A stretch of DNA of 30,826 bases from Bacteroides sp. CAG:1060 (GCA_000432655.1 HF986349.1:65134-95959), one strand, 5' to 3'. Positions 15,613 through 23,923 are shown, counted from the stretch's first letter. Notes: generated by a model not told the origin, from the sequence alone. Program-made: numbers and translations.

Positions 15613-17163
15613 TTATTTAGCGGAAATAGCCACAACAGAGCATGGAGGAAGAGTAACTTCAAGACCTGCCTTGGTGAACTTATAATCCTTGAAGGCTGCA
15701 GGAGCCACAACCTCAGGCTTGTCAAAGTCATTATAATCTCTTACATCCTTTGATGTCAGCACTCTGGCTGAAAGAACTTTCGATACGGACTTGGCGTCAT
15801 CGAAGCTTACAAGCACCTTCTTGGAATTCTTCAAATCGGTATTCACAAGAGAAATGTTCATGTTGCCGTCCTTGCGGGAAGCGGTAACATCCACCTCAGG
15901 AACGTCAATTGCACGATCGCATGAACGCTTTGAAGTAATGATATCAGAGGCAAGGTACTCGGCATCCTGATGCACATTGTACATCTCGAACACATGATAA
16001 GTAGGAGTAAGCACCATCTGAGTCTCATTGGTAAGTATCATAGCCTGAAGCACATTCACCACCTGTGCGATGTTGGCCATCTTAAGTCTTCTGGTGTATT
16101 TGTGGAAAATGTCAAAATTCAACGCGGCCACAATCGCATCACGCATTGTATTCTGCTGATACAGGTGTCCCGGATTTGTGCCAGGCTCAACATTGTACCA
16201 TGTTCCCCACTCGTCCAAAAGAAGATCCACAGTATTCTTCGGATCAATTTCGTCCATGATATCAATATGCTTCTTAAGCACACCTTCAATCTCGATGGAT
16301 TTTGAAAGAATATTGTAGTAATCCTTATCCGTGAACTTGAGAGCAGAGCCCTTGTCCTGCCAATTGATAACGGTATAATAGTGCAGCGAAACTCCGCTCA
16401 TACCCTTGCCGGTGAGCTTGTTCATAAGCACTTCCGTCCAGTTGTAATCATAATCGGAAGCACCGCTGGCAATCTTGTAAAGACGGTTGCCGCTGAAGTT
16501 GCGAAGATATGTACCGTACCTTCTGAACAGATCTGAATAATACTCAGGTGTCATATTGCCGCCACATCCCCAGGCTTCATTGCCGATTCCGAAATATTTA
16601 ACCTTCCAAGGCTCCTGTCGGCCGTTCGCTCTACGCAAATCCGCCATGGTGCTCTTTGCATCGGATGTCATATATTCCACCCAGTCGGACATTTCCTCAA
16701 CGCTTCCGCTACCAACGTTTCCACTGATATAAGGCTCGATACCAAGCATTTCGCAAAGATTCAGGAACTCATGAGTTCCGAAGCTGTTGTCTTCAAGAGT
16801 ACCGCCCCAGTTATTGTTGGAAATATATGCTCTTCCTTCCTGAGGACCGATGCCGTCCATCCAATGATAATCATCGGCGAAACATCCGCCCGGCCAACGC
16901 ATTACCGGCACCTTCAATGCCTTGAGGGCATCAAAAACGTCTTTTCTATAACCGTCTACATTTGGAACGCTGGAATCCTTTCCAACCCAGAGTCCGCCGT
17001 AAATGCATCGTCCAAGATGCTCGGAGAACTGTCCGTAGATTTCTGCCGGGATAGTTACGCCCGTACCGGCATCATGAATGCGGACGGTGGCATCCTGCGC
17101 ATTGAGGAGAGAACCACCGAAAAGCAGGCACGCACCTGCAATGAGTGAATTTAATCTATGCAT
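15613..17163 (-). CDS. Secreted alpha-L-arabinofuranosidase, GH51 (compact form)
   Basis: A 516-residue retaining GH51 enzyme that would remove alpha-L-arabinofuranosyl side chains from arabinan, arabinoxylan or xyloglucan. Residues 1-22 are a signal peptide ending N-A-Q. The catalytic domain begins almost at once (Y-G-Q-F-S-E-H-L-G at 43-51; M-R-W-P-G-G-C-F at 88-95). The acid/base is Glu196 in [11 protein letters not shown] and the nucleophile is Glu318 in [12 protein letters not shown]-terminal beta domain follows. I chose the ATG at 17163 because it opens directly into the signal peptide; an in-frame ATG at 17187 would add 8 residues. It is divergent from holA, has its own -7 box, and is followed by an intrinsic terminator, so it is probably monocistronic. 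Confidence 0.95.
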   Translation of the reverse strand: MHRLNSLIAGACLLFGGSLLNAQDATVRIHDAGTGVTIPAEIYGQFSEHLGRCIYGGLWVGKDSSVPNVDGYRKDVFDALKALKVPVMRWPGGCFADDYHWMDGIGPQEGRAYISNNNWGGTLEDNSFGTHEFLNLCEMLGIEPYISGNVGSGSVEEMSDWVEYMTSDAKSTMADLRRANGRQEPWKVKYFGIGNEAWGCGGNMTPEYYSDLFRRYGTYLRNFSGNRLYKIASGASDYDYNWTEVLMNKLTGKGMSGVSLHYYTVINWQDKGSALKFTDKDYYNILSKSIEIEGVLKKHIDIMDEIDPKNTVDLLLDEWGTWYNVEPGTNPGHLYQQNTMRDAIVAALNFDIFHKYTRRLKMANIAQVVNVLQAMILTNETQMVLTPTYHVFEMYNVHQDAEYLASDIITSKRSCDRAIDVPEVDVTASRKDGNMNISLVNTDLKNSKKVLVSFDDAKSVSKVLSARVLTSKDVRDYNDFDKPEVVAPAAFKDYKFTKAGLEVTLPPCSVVAISAK

Positions 17164-17212
17164 AATGTTAAAAAATGTGTCCGTCATTAAGTTTTAATGT
17201 CGCCAAACCTTA

Positions 17213-17220
17213 CAAATTTA
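17213..17220 (-). promoter_or_regulatory. -7 promoter element of the small GH51 gene
   Basis: The minus strand reads TAAATTTG, an exact TAnnTTTG match, 49 nt before the ATG at 17163. No clear -33 element is present. Confidence 0.45.
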
Positions 17221-17233
17221 CGAATTTTTTGAG

Positions 17234-17241
17234 TAATTTAG
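17234..17241 (+). promoter_or_regulatory. Possible -7 promoter element of holA
   Basis: TAATTTAG resembles TAnnTTTG with one mismatch and ends 7 nt before the holA ATG, implying a very short leader. It shares the 85-bp divergent region with the GH51 promoter. Confidence 0.3.
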
Positions 17242-17248
17242 CAGCATT

Positions 17249-18307
17249 ATGGCCAAATTCACAGAAAATACAGATCAATTGTGCAACCGGGTAATCAGCG
17301 ACGCCCAAAAAGGCGAGTTCAAGCCTCTTTACCTGCTCATGGGAGAGGAGAGTTACTATCCGGACAAGGTGTGTCAGGCCATTATACAGCACTGCATTTC
17401 TCCCGAAGACAAAGACTTCAATGAAAGCATCCTGTATGGCACCGAGGTTTCCGCAGAGCAGGTCATATCCTGTGCCAGACGCTACCCCATGATGTCAGAC
17501 AGGCAGCTTGTCGTGCTGAAAGAAGCGCAACTCATGAAAGGAATCGAGAGCTTGTCCGTATATTGTGAGTCCCCTCTTGATTCTACGGTACTTGTAGTCC
17601 TTCTGCACGGCGCAAAACTCGACAAAAGGACAGCGCTCTACAAAGCATTCGCCAAAAACGGCATCGTGATTGAGTCCCCTGTCATCAAAGACTATGAAGT
17701 GCCGGGGTGGACAATAAACCACTTCAAAAGCCTGGGTCTGGATATCACTCCCGATGCGGCCGCACTGCTCGGTGAATATGCAGGAACAGATCTGGTCAAA
17801 ATAGCCTCGGAGGCGGACAAACTCGTCAAGAATCTGCCTGAAGGGGCCACTTCCATCAATGCCACTGACATCGAAAAGAATGTCGGCATCTCACGGCAAT
17901 TCAGCATTTTCGAACTTACCAAAGAACTCAACTTCGGAAGAAACGGCAAAGCGCTCGAGATAGCCGGAAGGCTGAGCTCGGCAGCCAAGTTCTCCATGCC
18001 GGCAGCCATCGCCATGCTGTTTACGGATTTCCAGAGAATACTCAAATACAACCTTCTTCTGTCTTCCGGCAACGCCTCTCCGGAAAAGAAAGCAAAGGTT
18101 CTTGCCGGCGTGCACCCATATTTCTACAAGGAATATGACAGTGCCGTAAAGATTTATCCTCTGAGAAACTGTATCGAAGTCATATCTCTGCTATGTGACT
18201 ATGACTATTTCAGCAAAGGAGGCAGCCCTGTAACGCAAGATGAGCTCTTTGTAGAGCTCATCTCGAAAATTCTCGGTTGCAAGGCCGGTTTTATTCCAAC
18301 CCGATAA
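17249..18307 (+). CDS. holA: DNA polymerase III subunit delta
   Basis: A 352-residue clamp-loader delta subunit, which opens the sliding clamp during replication. It shows K-P-L-Y-L-L-M-G-E-E-S-Y-Y near residue 25, A-R-R-Y-P-M-M-S-D-R-Q-L-V-V-L-K-E-A-Q, and F-S-I-F-E-L-T-K-E-L in the third domain, all typical of HolA in Bacteroidetes. The length is normal. It is an isolated plus-strand gene between two minus-strand GH51 genes. Its last 17 bp overlap the convergent large GH51 gene. A perfect 10-bp inverted repeat lies in its final codons. Confidence 0.93.
   Translation: MAKFTENTDQLCNRVISDAQKGEFKPLYLLMGEESYYPDKVCQAIIQHCISPEDKDFNESILYGTEVSAEQVISCARRYPMMSDRQLVVLKEAQLMKGIESLSVYCESPLDSTVLVVLLHGAKLDKRTALYKAFAKNGIVIESPVIKDYEVPGWTINHFKSLGLDITPDAAALLGEYAGTDLVKIASEADKLVKNLPEGATSINATDIEKNVGISRQFSIFELTKELNFGRNGKALEIAGRLSSAAKFSMPAAIAMLFTDFQRILKYNLLLSSGNASPEKKAKVLAGVHPYFYKEYDSAVKIYPLRNCIEVISLLCDYDYFSKGGSPVTQDELFVELISKILGCKAGFIPTR
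18238..18263. repeat. Perfect inverted repeat in the 3' end of holA
   Basis: agatgagctc (18238-18247) pairs perfectly with gagctcatct (18254-18263) around a 6-nt loop. It encodes D-E-L-F-V-E-L-I-S, with both E-L pairs written GAGCTC. It lies 28 bp past the stop codon of the convergent GH51 gene. No U-tract follows on either strand. Confidence 0.6.
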
Positions 18308-20834
18308 CAAGCACACCGGCAGAGCAGGCGTCAACGTCCAGAGTGACAGAATTGCCGTTCTTTACAGGAGCACCTGTTTTCTTGGCCACAGCATTCTTGT
18401 TATCCATACTGTTGGCGACAGTCAGGCTGCCCGGAGCGAAATACTCATAAGACAGATCCGCAATACCTTTCCAGTCACCGCTCAATTCAACGCGGTATGG
18501 CTTGTCAGAAGGATTCACAATCTTTACTATCACCGCTCCTGCATTCTCGGCACGGGTAACGCTCACACTCAAATCCTTGACCTCTCCCTTGAATCCAAGT
18601 CTGTCAGTGGAGAAATGATCATACCACATGTCAGTAACCTGGTAGTTCGGCGCCACGAACAGATCCTTATAATCAAAATTAATGAAGGCATTGTTCCAGT
18701 CCGGAGCATCAGTGCGGCGTATAAACAGAGCCGCAGCACCCATGGCCACCACATCCGTATTTTCGCACATGTTCAGGAATTTGCCGGCGAAAAGACCGGT
18801 CCTCCAGTCAATCGAGTTGAGATTCCATTCTGAAATGAACAGCTTGATATTAGGATTAGGGCACTTTGCTATCATGTCAGCATACTGCAGATACTGCTTC
18901 TCGAGTCTGTCCGGACCTGTAGCATAACCTCCTGCCTGCTCATAATGATGCAGACTCAGGTAATCAAAGAATCTTCCGGATCTGTTCAAGAATCCTTCAT
19001 CTTCACCACGGAATCCACCGCAAGCTATGATTTTGATAGTCGGATCGACCTTTCTCATCGCTACGGAGAAATCACGGACACACTTCTCGTATCTTTCGAT
19101 ACCCATCTCCCACATTTCATTGTCAATCTCCCAATACTTCACATTGTATGGCTCCGGATGTCCGTTTGCCGCACGCAGGCTTCCCCATTTGCCTGTAGCC
19201 GGTTCATTACAATAGGCAACCCAATCGCATGCATTCTGAATAAGAGACTCATACTCGGAAGCAGGACGCTCAAATCCCACGCTGACCACAATTACAGGCT
19301 CAGTGTTGATTTCCCGGCAGAAACGTATAAACTCGTCGGTACCGAAAGCATTCTGGTCATAATCCATCCACATCCAGTGATCCCATCTCTGGCGCTTTTC
19401 CTGTGGGCCGATACCCCATTTCCAATCATACTGGGCAACGTATCCGCCACCCGGCCAACGCAGACATGTCGGATGGAGATCCTTCACCGCATTGAAGATG
19501 TCCGGACGGAATCCACCGAGTTCCTTTCCCTTTTGAGTAGTGAGACTCACCTCATCCACCTGGACGGAACCACCGCGCACCGCAATCACGAAATCCGCAT
19601 CGCCCTGATAAGAGCCTGCGCCAAAAGAAAATTCATGCTTTGCCCAGTCACGGCCCTGTCGTCCAAGTTCGCTGCTTGCAATCCATTTTCCGTCATGCAT
19701 AAGACCAACCTGAAGCACTCCGTCGCCCTTGGCATAGATATACCCTTCGAACATATCTCCTCTGCGCACCGCCTGCGGACCCTGGTAAACACCGGAAAAG
19801 TCAGCACTTGAGGTTATTTTCTGAGAATAGTTCATATTGACGGCATCGCCCTTGACAAGAGAAAAATCTCCGGCACCGAAGGATGTCCATTGCGGAGCCA
19901 CGGCAGGAGTCTTCACATCGTCCGGCATACCGCTGAAATACACAGTCCTTCCATTTGGAGACTTAACGGTAATGTTACGGTAATAAGCCTCCGTATAATT
20001 CTCCCAAAGCACTATATCATTGGACTTTACGTTATCCTGTGTCTTATATGAAAGGACTTTCTTTCCATCCCATTTCACGGTAATGTCCCGGCCGCGGCAG
20101 CTGATTTTCAATTTGTGCCAGGCCTCATTCTCTTCTATCTGTCCGGGCTTTGCCAAAACTGTCTTCAAAGGATCCAGCACCACAATGTTTCGAAGGTTGC
20201 CTCCAAATCCAGGAACCTGCTTTTCCTGCTTGACAGATATGGAAAAATTCGCTTCAGAAGCTTGCTTCTGTAATTTCTCCAATGCCTTGGCACGGTTGTT
20301 CGCATCAATCTGGGCCTGAGTCTGAGATAGTTCAAGACGCTTAGCCTCATATTTAGGATCCGTTATCCGCAACAGATACGGCTCTCCGGAAGCCTGATTC
20401 TTGATAGCGAAACGAAGGTCCATAAGACCGCCGCTCCACATTCTGCCCGGAAGCTTGTATGATCTCCACTTAACATCCATTTCAATGTCATAACTGTCAG
20501 TGTCCACGGATGTAAGACTTATCGGCTGTTCATACCTGGTCGGAGAATGAAGGATATCCTCATCATCGGCGAACCAGCCGTCAAAATACCCGTCACGAGG
20601 ATGGATACCGGGGAAATGCTCAGTCTCGAAAGAACGCTCGAATATCAATTCCTGCCACACACCATTGTTGGCAGAAAAATAGATGTGCTCAAAAAGCTGA
20701 CCATACAGAAGAGGGTCAATCTTTCCAGTAATTTGGGTGGAATTAATTTCAAGTTCCACCTTCTCCTGCTCCTGCGCTCCTGCGGACAATGGCAAGAGAA
20801 TAAAAGGCAACAGTAATAAACGTGATGTGTGCAT
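18291..20834 (-). CDS. Large multidomain GH51 alpha-L-arabinofuranosidase
   Basis: An 847-residue secreted enzyme with a signal peptide ending S-A-G-A-Q. After a short GH51-type start (L-Y-G-Q-L-F-E-H at 43-50) come a beta-rich, LamG/DUF1080-like insert (about 100-300, with W-H-K-L-K-I and K-W-D-G-K-K-V-L), which contains a charged helical stretch (about 160-200), and a CBM4/9-like jelly-roll (about 320-435). The catalytic barrel then follows (L-R-W-P-G-G-G at 458-464), with acid/base Glu573 in E-I-D-N-E-M-W and nucleophile Glu669 in F-I-S-E-W-N, and a C-terminal beta domain. I chose the ATG at 20834 because it opens into the signal peptide. The neighbour upstream (hpf) ends 53 bp away behind a terminator, so this gene is probably transcribed alone. 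Confidence 0.93.
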   Translation of the reverse strand: MHTSRLLLLPFILLPLSAGAQEQEKVELEINSTQITGKIDPLLYGQLFEHIYFSANNGVWQELIFERSFETEHFPGIHPRDGYFDGWFADDEDILHSPTRYEQPISLTSVDTDSYDIEMDVKWRSYKLPGRMWSGGLMDLRFAIKNQASGEPYLLRITDPKYEAKRLELSQTQAQIDANNRAKALEKLQKQASEANFSISVKQEKQVPGFGGNLRNIVVLDPLKTVLAKPGQIEENEAWHKLKISCRGRDITVKWDGKKVLSYKTQDNVKSNDIVLWENYTEAYYRNITVKSPNGRTVYFSGMPDDVKTPAVAPQWTSFGAGDFSLVKGDAVNMNYSQKITSSADFSGVYQGPQAVRRGDMFEGYIYAKGDGVLQVGLMHDGKWIASSELGRQGRDWAKHEFSFGAGSYQGDADFVIAVRGGSVQVDEVSLTTQKGKELGGFRPDIFNAVKDLHPTCLRWPGGGYVAQYDWKWGIGPQEKRQRWDHWMWMDYDQNAFGTDEFIRFCREINTEPVIVVSVGFERPASEYESLIQNACDWVAYCNEPATGKWGSLRAANGHPEPYNVKYWEIDNEMWEMGIERYEKCVRDFSVAMRKVDPTIKIIACGGFRGEDEGFLNRSGRFFDYLSLHHYEQAGGYATGPDRLEKQYLQYADMIAKCPNPNIKLFISEWNLNSIDWRTGLFAGKFLNMCENTDVVAMGAAALFIRRTDAPDWNNAFINFDYKDLFVAPNYQVTDMWYDHFSTDRLGFKGEVKDLSVSVTRAENAGAVIVKIVNPSDKPYRVELSGDWKGIADLSYEYFAPGSLTVANSMDNKNAVAKKTGAPVKNGNSVTLDVDACSAGVLVIGLE

Positions 20835-20848
20835 AAAAATAAATGTTA

Positions 20849-20856
20849 CAAAAATA
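20849..20856 (-). promoter_or_regulatory. Possible -7 element of the large GH51 gene within terminator U-tract
   Basis: The minus strand reads TATTTTTG, an exact TAnnTTTG match, 14 nt before the ATG at 20834. The same bases form the U-tract of the terminator after hpf. No -33 TTTG lies at the right distance, so the match may only reflect the T-run. Confidence 0.35.
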
Positions 20857-20878
20857 GGCCGTCGCAAAAGTGACGGCC
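20850..20878 (-). terminator. Intrinsic terminator after hpf
   Basis: A stem of ggccgtc (20857-20863) with gacggcc (20872-20878), followed on the minus strand by TATTTTT. It begins 9 bp after the hpf stop codon and would end the long arabinose-to-hpf transcription unit. Confidence 0.75.
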
Positions 20879-20887
20879 CGACTGATT

Positions 20888-21178
20888 TTATTTATCGTAT
20901 TTCTTTTCCTTGGTACGCGTAAGTTTCTCTTTCATCGCATCCACACAGCCTGTGACAGCATTTTCGAAAGTATCCGCTACGCGTTCGATGATGAGTGTAT
21001 CACCCGGAACGCCGATTTGGATTTTGGCTCTTTTGCCTTCCTTGATATCCTCAAGGGAAACCTCTGCCTCCTGCGCCACGCCATCGAAAAACTTGGAAAG
21101 ACGCGCCACCTTCTTCTCGACGAAACCAACGAGCTTCTCGTCTGCGTCGAACTTAAGAGCTTTGATTTTAATCTCCAT
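20888..21178 (-). CDS. hpf: Ribosome hibernation promoting factor (short HPF/RaiA family)
   Basis: A 96-residue protein of the short HPF family, which binds the small ribosomal subunit in stationary phase and blocks translation. It shows the beta-alpha-beta-beta-beta-alpha pattern: M-E-I-K-I-K-A-L-K-F, helix L-V-G-F-V-E-K-K-V-A-R-L-S-K-F, strands A-E-V-S-L and A-K-I-Q-I-G-V-P-G-D-T-L-I, and the final helix with A-V-D/T-type M-K-E-K-L-T-R-T-K. No long C-terminal dimerisation domain is present. The ATG at 21178 overlaps xerC by 11 bp and follows a perfect GGAGGT. From memory, xerC-hpf adjacency is conserved in Bacteroidetes, usually followed by tRNA genes and tuf; here a GH51 gene follows instead. 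Confidence 0.9.
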   Translation of the reverse strand: MEIKIKALKFDADEKLVGFVEKKVARLSKFFDGVAQEAEVSLEDIKEGKRAKIQIGVPGDTLIIERVADTFENAVTGCVDAMKEKLTRTKEKKYDK

Positions 21179-22094
21179 TTTTACCTCCGTTTTTAGCTCT
21201 TGGATGAGCATTAGAATAAACCTTTTTCAAGCGTTCTATTGAATTGTGCGTGTACACCTGCGTTGCAGCCAAAGAGGAATGTCCGAGCATCTCCTTTATG
21301 GAATTGAGATCTGCACCGTTATCAAGCAACTCGGTAGCGATTGTATGCCTGAGCACATGCGGGGACTTACGTCCGCCGACACAGTTGATACTACCCAGTT
21401 CCTCACGTACAGCTCTCTCCACAAACATAGGATACAAGGCCCTTCCGTTTTTTGTCTGCAAAAGTGGTGAGTCATCCGACGTATCCGCACATTTCAAAGA
21501 ATCTTGCGTGCGTAAATATAATAAAATTTCATTACATAATGATGGCAGGAGCGGAATTTCCCTCGTTTTATCTCCTTTTCCCACAACCCGCATCACACAA
21601 CGCGAAAAATCTACGGAGTTCCTTCGCAGGGACATAAGTTCGGCACGCCGGATGCCGGTATTGTACAGAATACTGACAATCAGACGCCTGCGTTTGGCAT
21701 CCAGGGAGCCGTATTCACACACTCCGGACGTGGACCGGAAATACTCCGTCATAGCATCCTCCCTGAAAAATTCAGGAAGACGTTTTTCCACAGAAGGCTT
21801 TTTCACAAGATGAGCCGGATTGGAAGACAGGACGCCTTTTTTGACAAGAAACCGACAGAATCCGCTCAGAACACTAAGGTGCAGACCGACCGTGCGCGGG
21901 CTGACTTTTTTCTCCTCCATCAGAAACACTTCGTACGAACGGATAGTCTGCACGTTCAGACACGTCTCAAGTTCGTTGTCTTCCCCACAACCGGAAAAAG
22001 ACAGAAACTCATCAAGGATATCCGAATAGATTTTACAAGTCCTTGGCGAATAACGTCTTACTGCTCCAAGATAATCTATGTAGTCAGACTTCAT
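21168..22094 (-). CDS. xerC: Tyrosine recombinase XerC-type
   Basis: A 308-residue tyrosine recombinase with the complete catalytic set: Arg149 in N-T-G-I-R-R-A-E-L, Lys173 in V-G-K-G-D-K-T-R-E, His246 and Arg249 in H-V-L-R-H, His272 in L-G-H-S-S, and the nucleophile Tyr281 in V-Y-T-H. The N-terminal SAM-like core-binding domain (about 1-90) is intact. Length and motifs match the chromosome-dimer resolution recombinase XerC rather than an integrase. The ATG at 22094 overlaps the upstream nucleotidyltransferase gene by 11 bp, and the end overlaps hpf by 11 bp, which fixes it in a housekeeping operon. XerC versus XerD cannot be settled from this window; the hpf neighbour favours XerC. Confidence 0.88.
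   Translation of the reverse strand: MKSDYIDYLGAVRRYSPRTCKIYSDILDEFLSFSGCGEDNELETCLNVQTIRSYEVFLMEEKKVSPRTVGLHLSVLSGFCRFLVKKGVLSSNPAHLVKKPSVEKRLPEFFREDAMTEYFRSTSGVCEYGSLDAKRRRLIVSILYNTGIRRAELMSLRRNSVDFSRCVMRVVGKGDKTREIPLLPSLCNEILLYLRTQDSLKCADTSDDSPLLQTKNGRALYPMFVERAVREELGSINCVGGRKSPHVLRHTIATELLDNGADLNSIKEMLGHSSLAATQVYTHNSIERLKKVYSNAHPRAKNGGKNGD
21183..21188 (-). promoter_or_regulatory. Perfect Shine-Dalgarno sequence of hpf
   Basis: The minus strand reads GGAGGT with 4 nt before the hpf ATG at 21178. It lies in the last xerC codons (K-N-G-G-K-N-G-D). A full Shine-Dalgarno sequence is unusual in Bacteroidota and supports the chosen start. Confidence 0.55.
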
Positions 22095-23520
22095 GTAATC
22101 CAAGCTGTGGCGCACATTTTCTCATATATGCATCCGCCTCCTCGAAATTGTTTCCTATGACACCATCGAGGATAGCCTCTTTCACCATGTCTTTCAGAAG
22201 ACCTATCTCGCGGCAAGGCTCAATCCCATACACACGCATGACATATTCCCCGTCAATAGGATTCTTGAAATTGCGTATCGCATCCTTTTCCTCCACTTCC
22301 ACAAGTTTCTGGCGCACAAGCTGGAAATTTGATTTGATGCGGGCTACCCGGGCCTCATTCTTGGAGGTAATATCGGCATTGCAGAGCAGCATCAGGTCAT
22401 CAATATCATCCCCTGCATCAAACAGCAGACGTCTCACCGCCGAATCCGTGACGCCATCATCCACAAGGGCTATCGGCCTCAGATGAAGACGCACTAGCTT
22501 GCTGACATACTTCATCTCGTCAAGCGAAAGATGATATCTGTTGAATACTTTCGGGACCATTCGGGCTCCTATTACATCATGTCCATGGAAAGTCCACCCG
22601 GTGCCGGCTTCAAAACGCTTGCTTGCAGGCTTGCCTATGTCGTGAAGAAGCGCAGCCCATCTCAGCCAAAGCAGATGATCCCGTCCTTCCTGCGGTGCGA
22701 CATCTGATTTACGGATATTGTCCACTACGGAAAGAGTATGCTCGAAATTGTCCTTATGCCCACGGCCGTCCACCGTTTCCACACCTTTGAGAGCCTCAAG
22801 TTCCGGAAGTATGAAATGCATAAGTCCCGCCTCGTCCATAAGCCGGAAGGCAATTGACGGATGCTCACATACAAGCATCTTGCACAGCTCGTCCGCAATC
22901 CTCTCCTTCGAGAGAATATTGAGCCTTTCAGCCATCCGCCTCATCGAATCCATTGATTCAGGAACAATCCTGAACTGCCTTTCCGCAGTAGAGAGTTTGG
23001 CCGCAAAACGAATAGCACGAAGCATTCGCAGAGGATCGTCAGAATAAGTCGTATCAGGCTCAAGAGGCGTACGTATAACCCCCTGCGACAAATCCCGGAT
23101 ACCTCCGAATGGATCCACCAATGCACCAAAATCCTCTTTCTGCAAAGAAAAAGCCATGGCATTGATGGTAAAATCCCGTCTCAGCTGATCGTCTTCAAGT
23201 GTTCCGTTCTCCACTATAGGCTTACGGGAATCCCGTCTGTAAGATTCTTTTCTGGCACCCACGAACTCAATCTCATCACCATTATAGTGCATCATCGCAG
23301 TGCCGAAATTCTTGAAATACGAAACATACTTTCCGGTCGCCTCTCCGACTGCACGCGCAAAATCGATACCGCTTCCTTCCACTACGATATCTATATCATT
23401 GCACTCCCTACCAAGGAAGCAGTCCCGCACATAGCCACCTATGACATATGCCCTTACCTTCTTCCTTGCAGCCACTTCGCCTATTATCCGGAAGATTTTC
23501 CTGTCCAGAAATTGTGACAT
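22084..23520 (-). CDS. cca: tRNA nucleotidyltransferase (CCA-adding type) with HD domain
   Basis: A 478-residue class II nucleotidyltransferase that would build or repair the tRNA 3'-CCA end. The head domain has I-G-G-Y-V-R-D (27-33) and the metal-binding pair N-D-I-D-I-V (Asp42, Asp44), then R-R-D-F-T-I-N-A-M-A-F and the D-D-P-L-R-M-L-R-A-I-R-F-A-A motif. A C-terminal HD domain has His261 in N-F-E-H-T and L-L-H-D-I-G-K (His293, Asp294). I chose the ATG at 23520 because it forms TAATG with the stop of the preceding gene; the in-frame ATG at 23532 would add 4 residues. Family members may add CCA alone or only part of it, which cannot be told here. Confidence 0.92.
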   Translation of the reverse strand: MSQFLDRKIFRIIGEVAARKKVRAYVIGGYVRDCFLGRECNDIDIVVEGSGIDFARAVGEATGKYVSYFKNFGTAMMHYNGDEIEFVGARKESYRRDSRKPIVENGTLEDDQLRRDFTINAMAFSLQKEDFGALVDPFGGIRDLSQGVIRTPLEPDTTYSDDPLRMLRAIRFAAKLSTAERQFRIVPESMDSMRRMAERLNILSKERIADELCKMLVCEHPSIAFRLMDEAGLMHFILPELEALKGVETVDGRGHKDNFEHTLSVVDNIRKSDVAPQEGRDHLLWLRWAALLHDIGKPASKRFEAGTGWTFHGHDVIGARMVPKVFNRYHLSLDEMKYVSKLVRLHLRPIALVDDGVTDSAVRRLLFDAGDDIDDLMLLCNADITSKNEARVARIKSNFQLVRQKLVEVEEKDAIRNFKNPIDGEYVMRVYGIEPCREIGLLKDMVKEAILDGVIGNNFEEADAYMRKCAPQLGLHEV

Positions 23521-23921
23521 TATTGCTGACATATCATTTCCTCATATAACGGTATATGATCACACAATGCAAAAACACCGTCCTTCAAAGTGTAAATATA
23601 GGTCATTTTTCCGTTTGTAAGTATCAGATATTTCACTTTGAGCACAGAATTGTACTGCATGGCCTGTGTGGCCACTTCTTCAGTAATACTTACATCAGGC
23701 CGTTTGCACTCCACTACAGCCACAGTGGCGCCGCTCCTGTCATAGATTATTATATCAGCCCTGTATCGCTTCCCTCCGAAAAGAAATCCCACCTCGCTGT
23801 TCATCATTGTCACAGGTACTCCGAAAGACTGACGGAGCTGTAAGATAAACCACTGCCGCACCCGTTCTTCAGGTGTGGCAGTGACATTCTTTCTACGAAG
23901 CGGATCCCAGATCTGCTCCAT
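23520..23921 (-). CDS. Stand-alone HSDR_N-like PD-(D/E)XK nuclease-fold protein
   Basis: A 133-residue protein resembling the N-terminal nuclease domain of type I restriction R subunits, without helicase domains. The nuclease signature is complete: Asp56 in R-A-D-I-I-I-Y, then Glu71 and Lys73 in V-V-E-C-K-R-P, with E-E-R near the N-terminus (18-20) and a Gln87 in A-T-Q-A-M-Q-Y. Stand-alone proteins of this type are, to my knowledge, widespread in Bacteroidetes and have no established function. No hsdM or hsdS is nearby, so it is not part of a type I restriction system here. It starts 2 bp after ribulokinase and shares one base with cca (TAATG), which suggests a housekeeping role in nucleic acid maintenance. 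Confidence 0.85.
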   Translation of the reverse strand: MEQIWDPLRRKNVTATPEERVRQWFILQLRQSFGVPVTMMNSEVGFLFGGKRYRADIIIYDRSGATVAVVECKRPDVSITEEVATQAMQYNSVLKVKYLILTNGKMTYIYTLKDGVFALCDHIPLYEEMICQQ

Positions 23922-23923
23922 AT

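Noticed and set aside
18945..19811. Plus-strand open frame of 288 codons
   Set aside because: Antisense to the catalytic part of the large GH51 enzyme, with no recognisable domain.
21168..22094. Phage or conjugative-element integrase, or invertase for the pilus promoter
   Set aside because: Length, motifs and overlaps with cca and hpf fit housekeeping XerC. No att repeats or long inverted repeats flank the pilus promoter region.
23520..23921. Remnant of a type I restriction-modification system
   Set aside because: No hsdM, hsdS or helicase sequence is nearby, and the small gene is intact and fitted into an operon.
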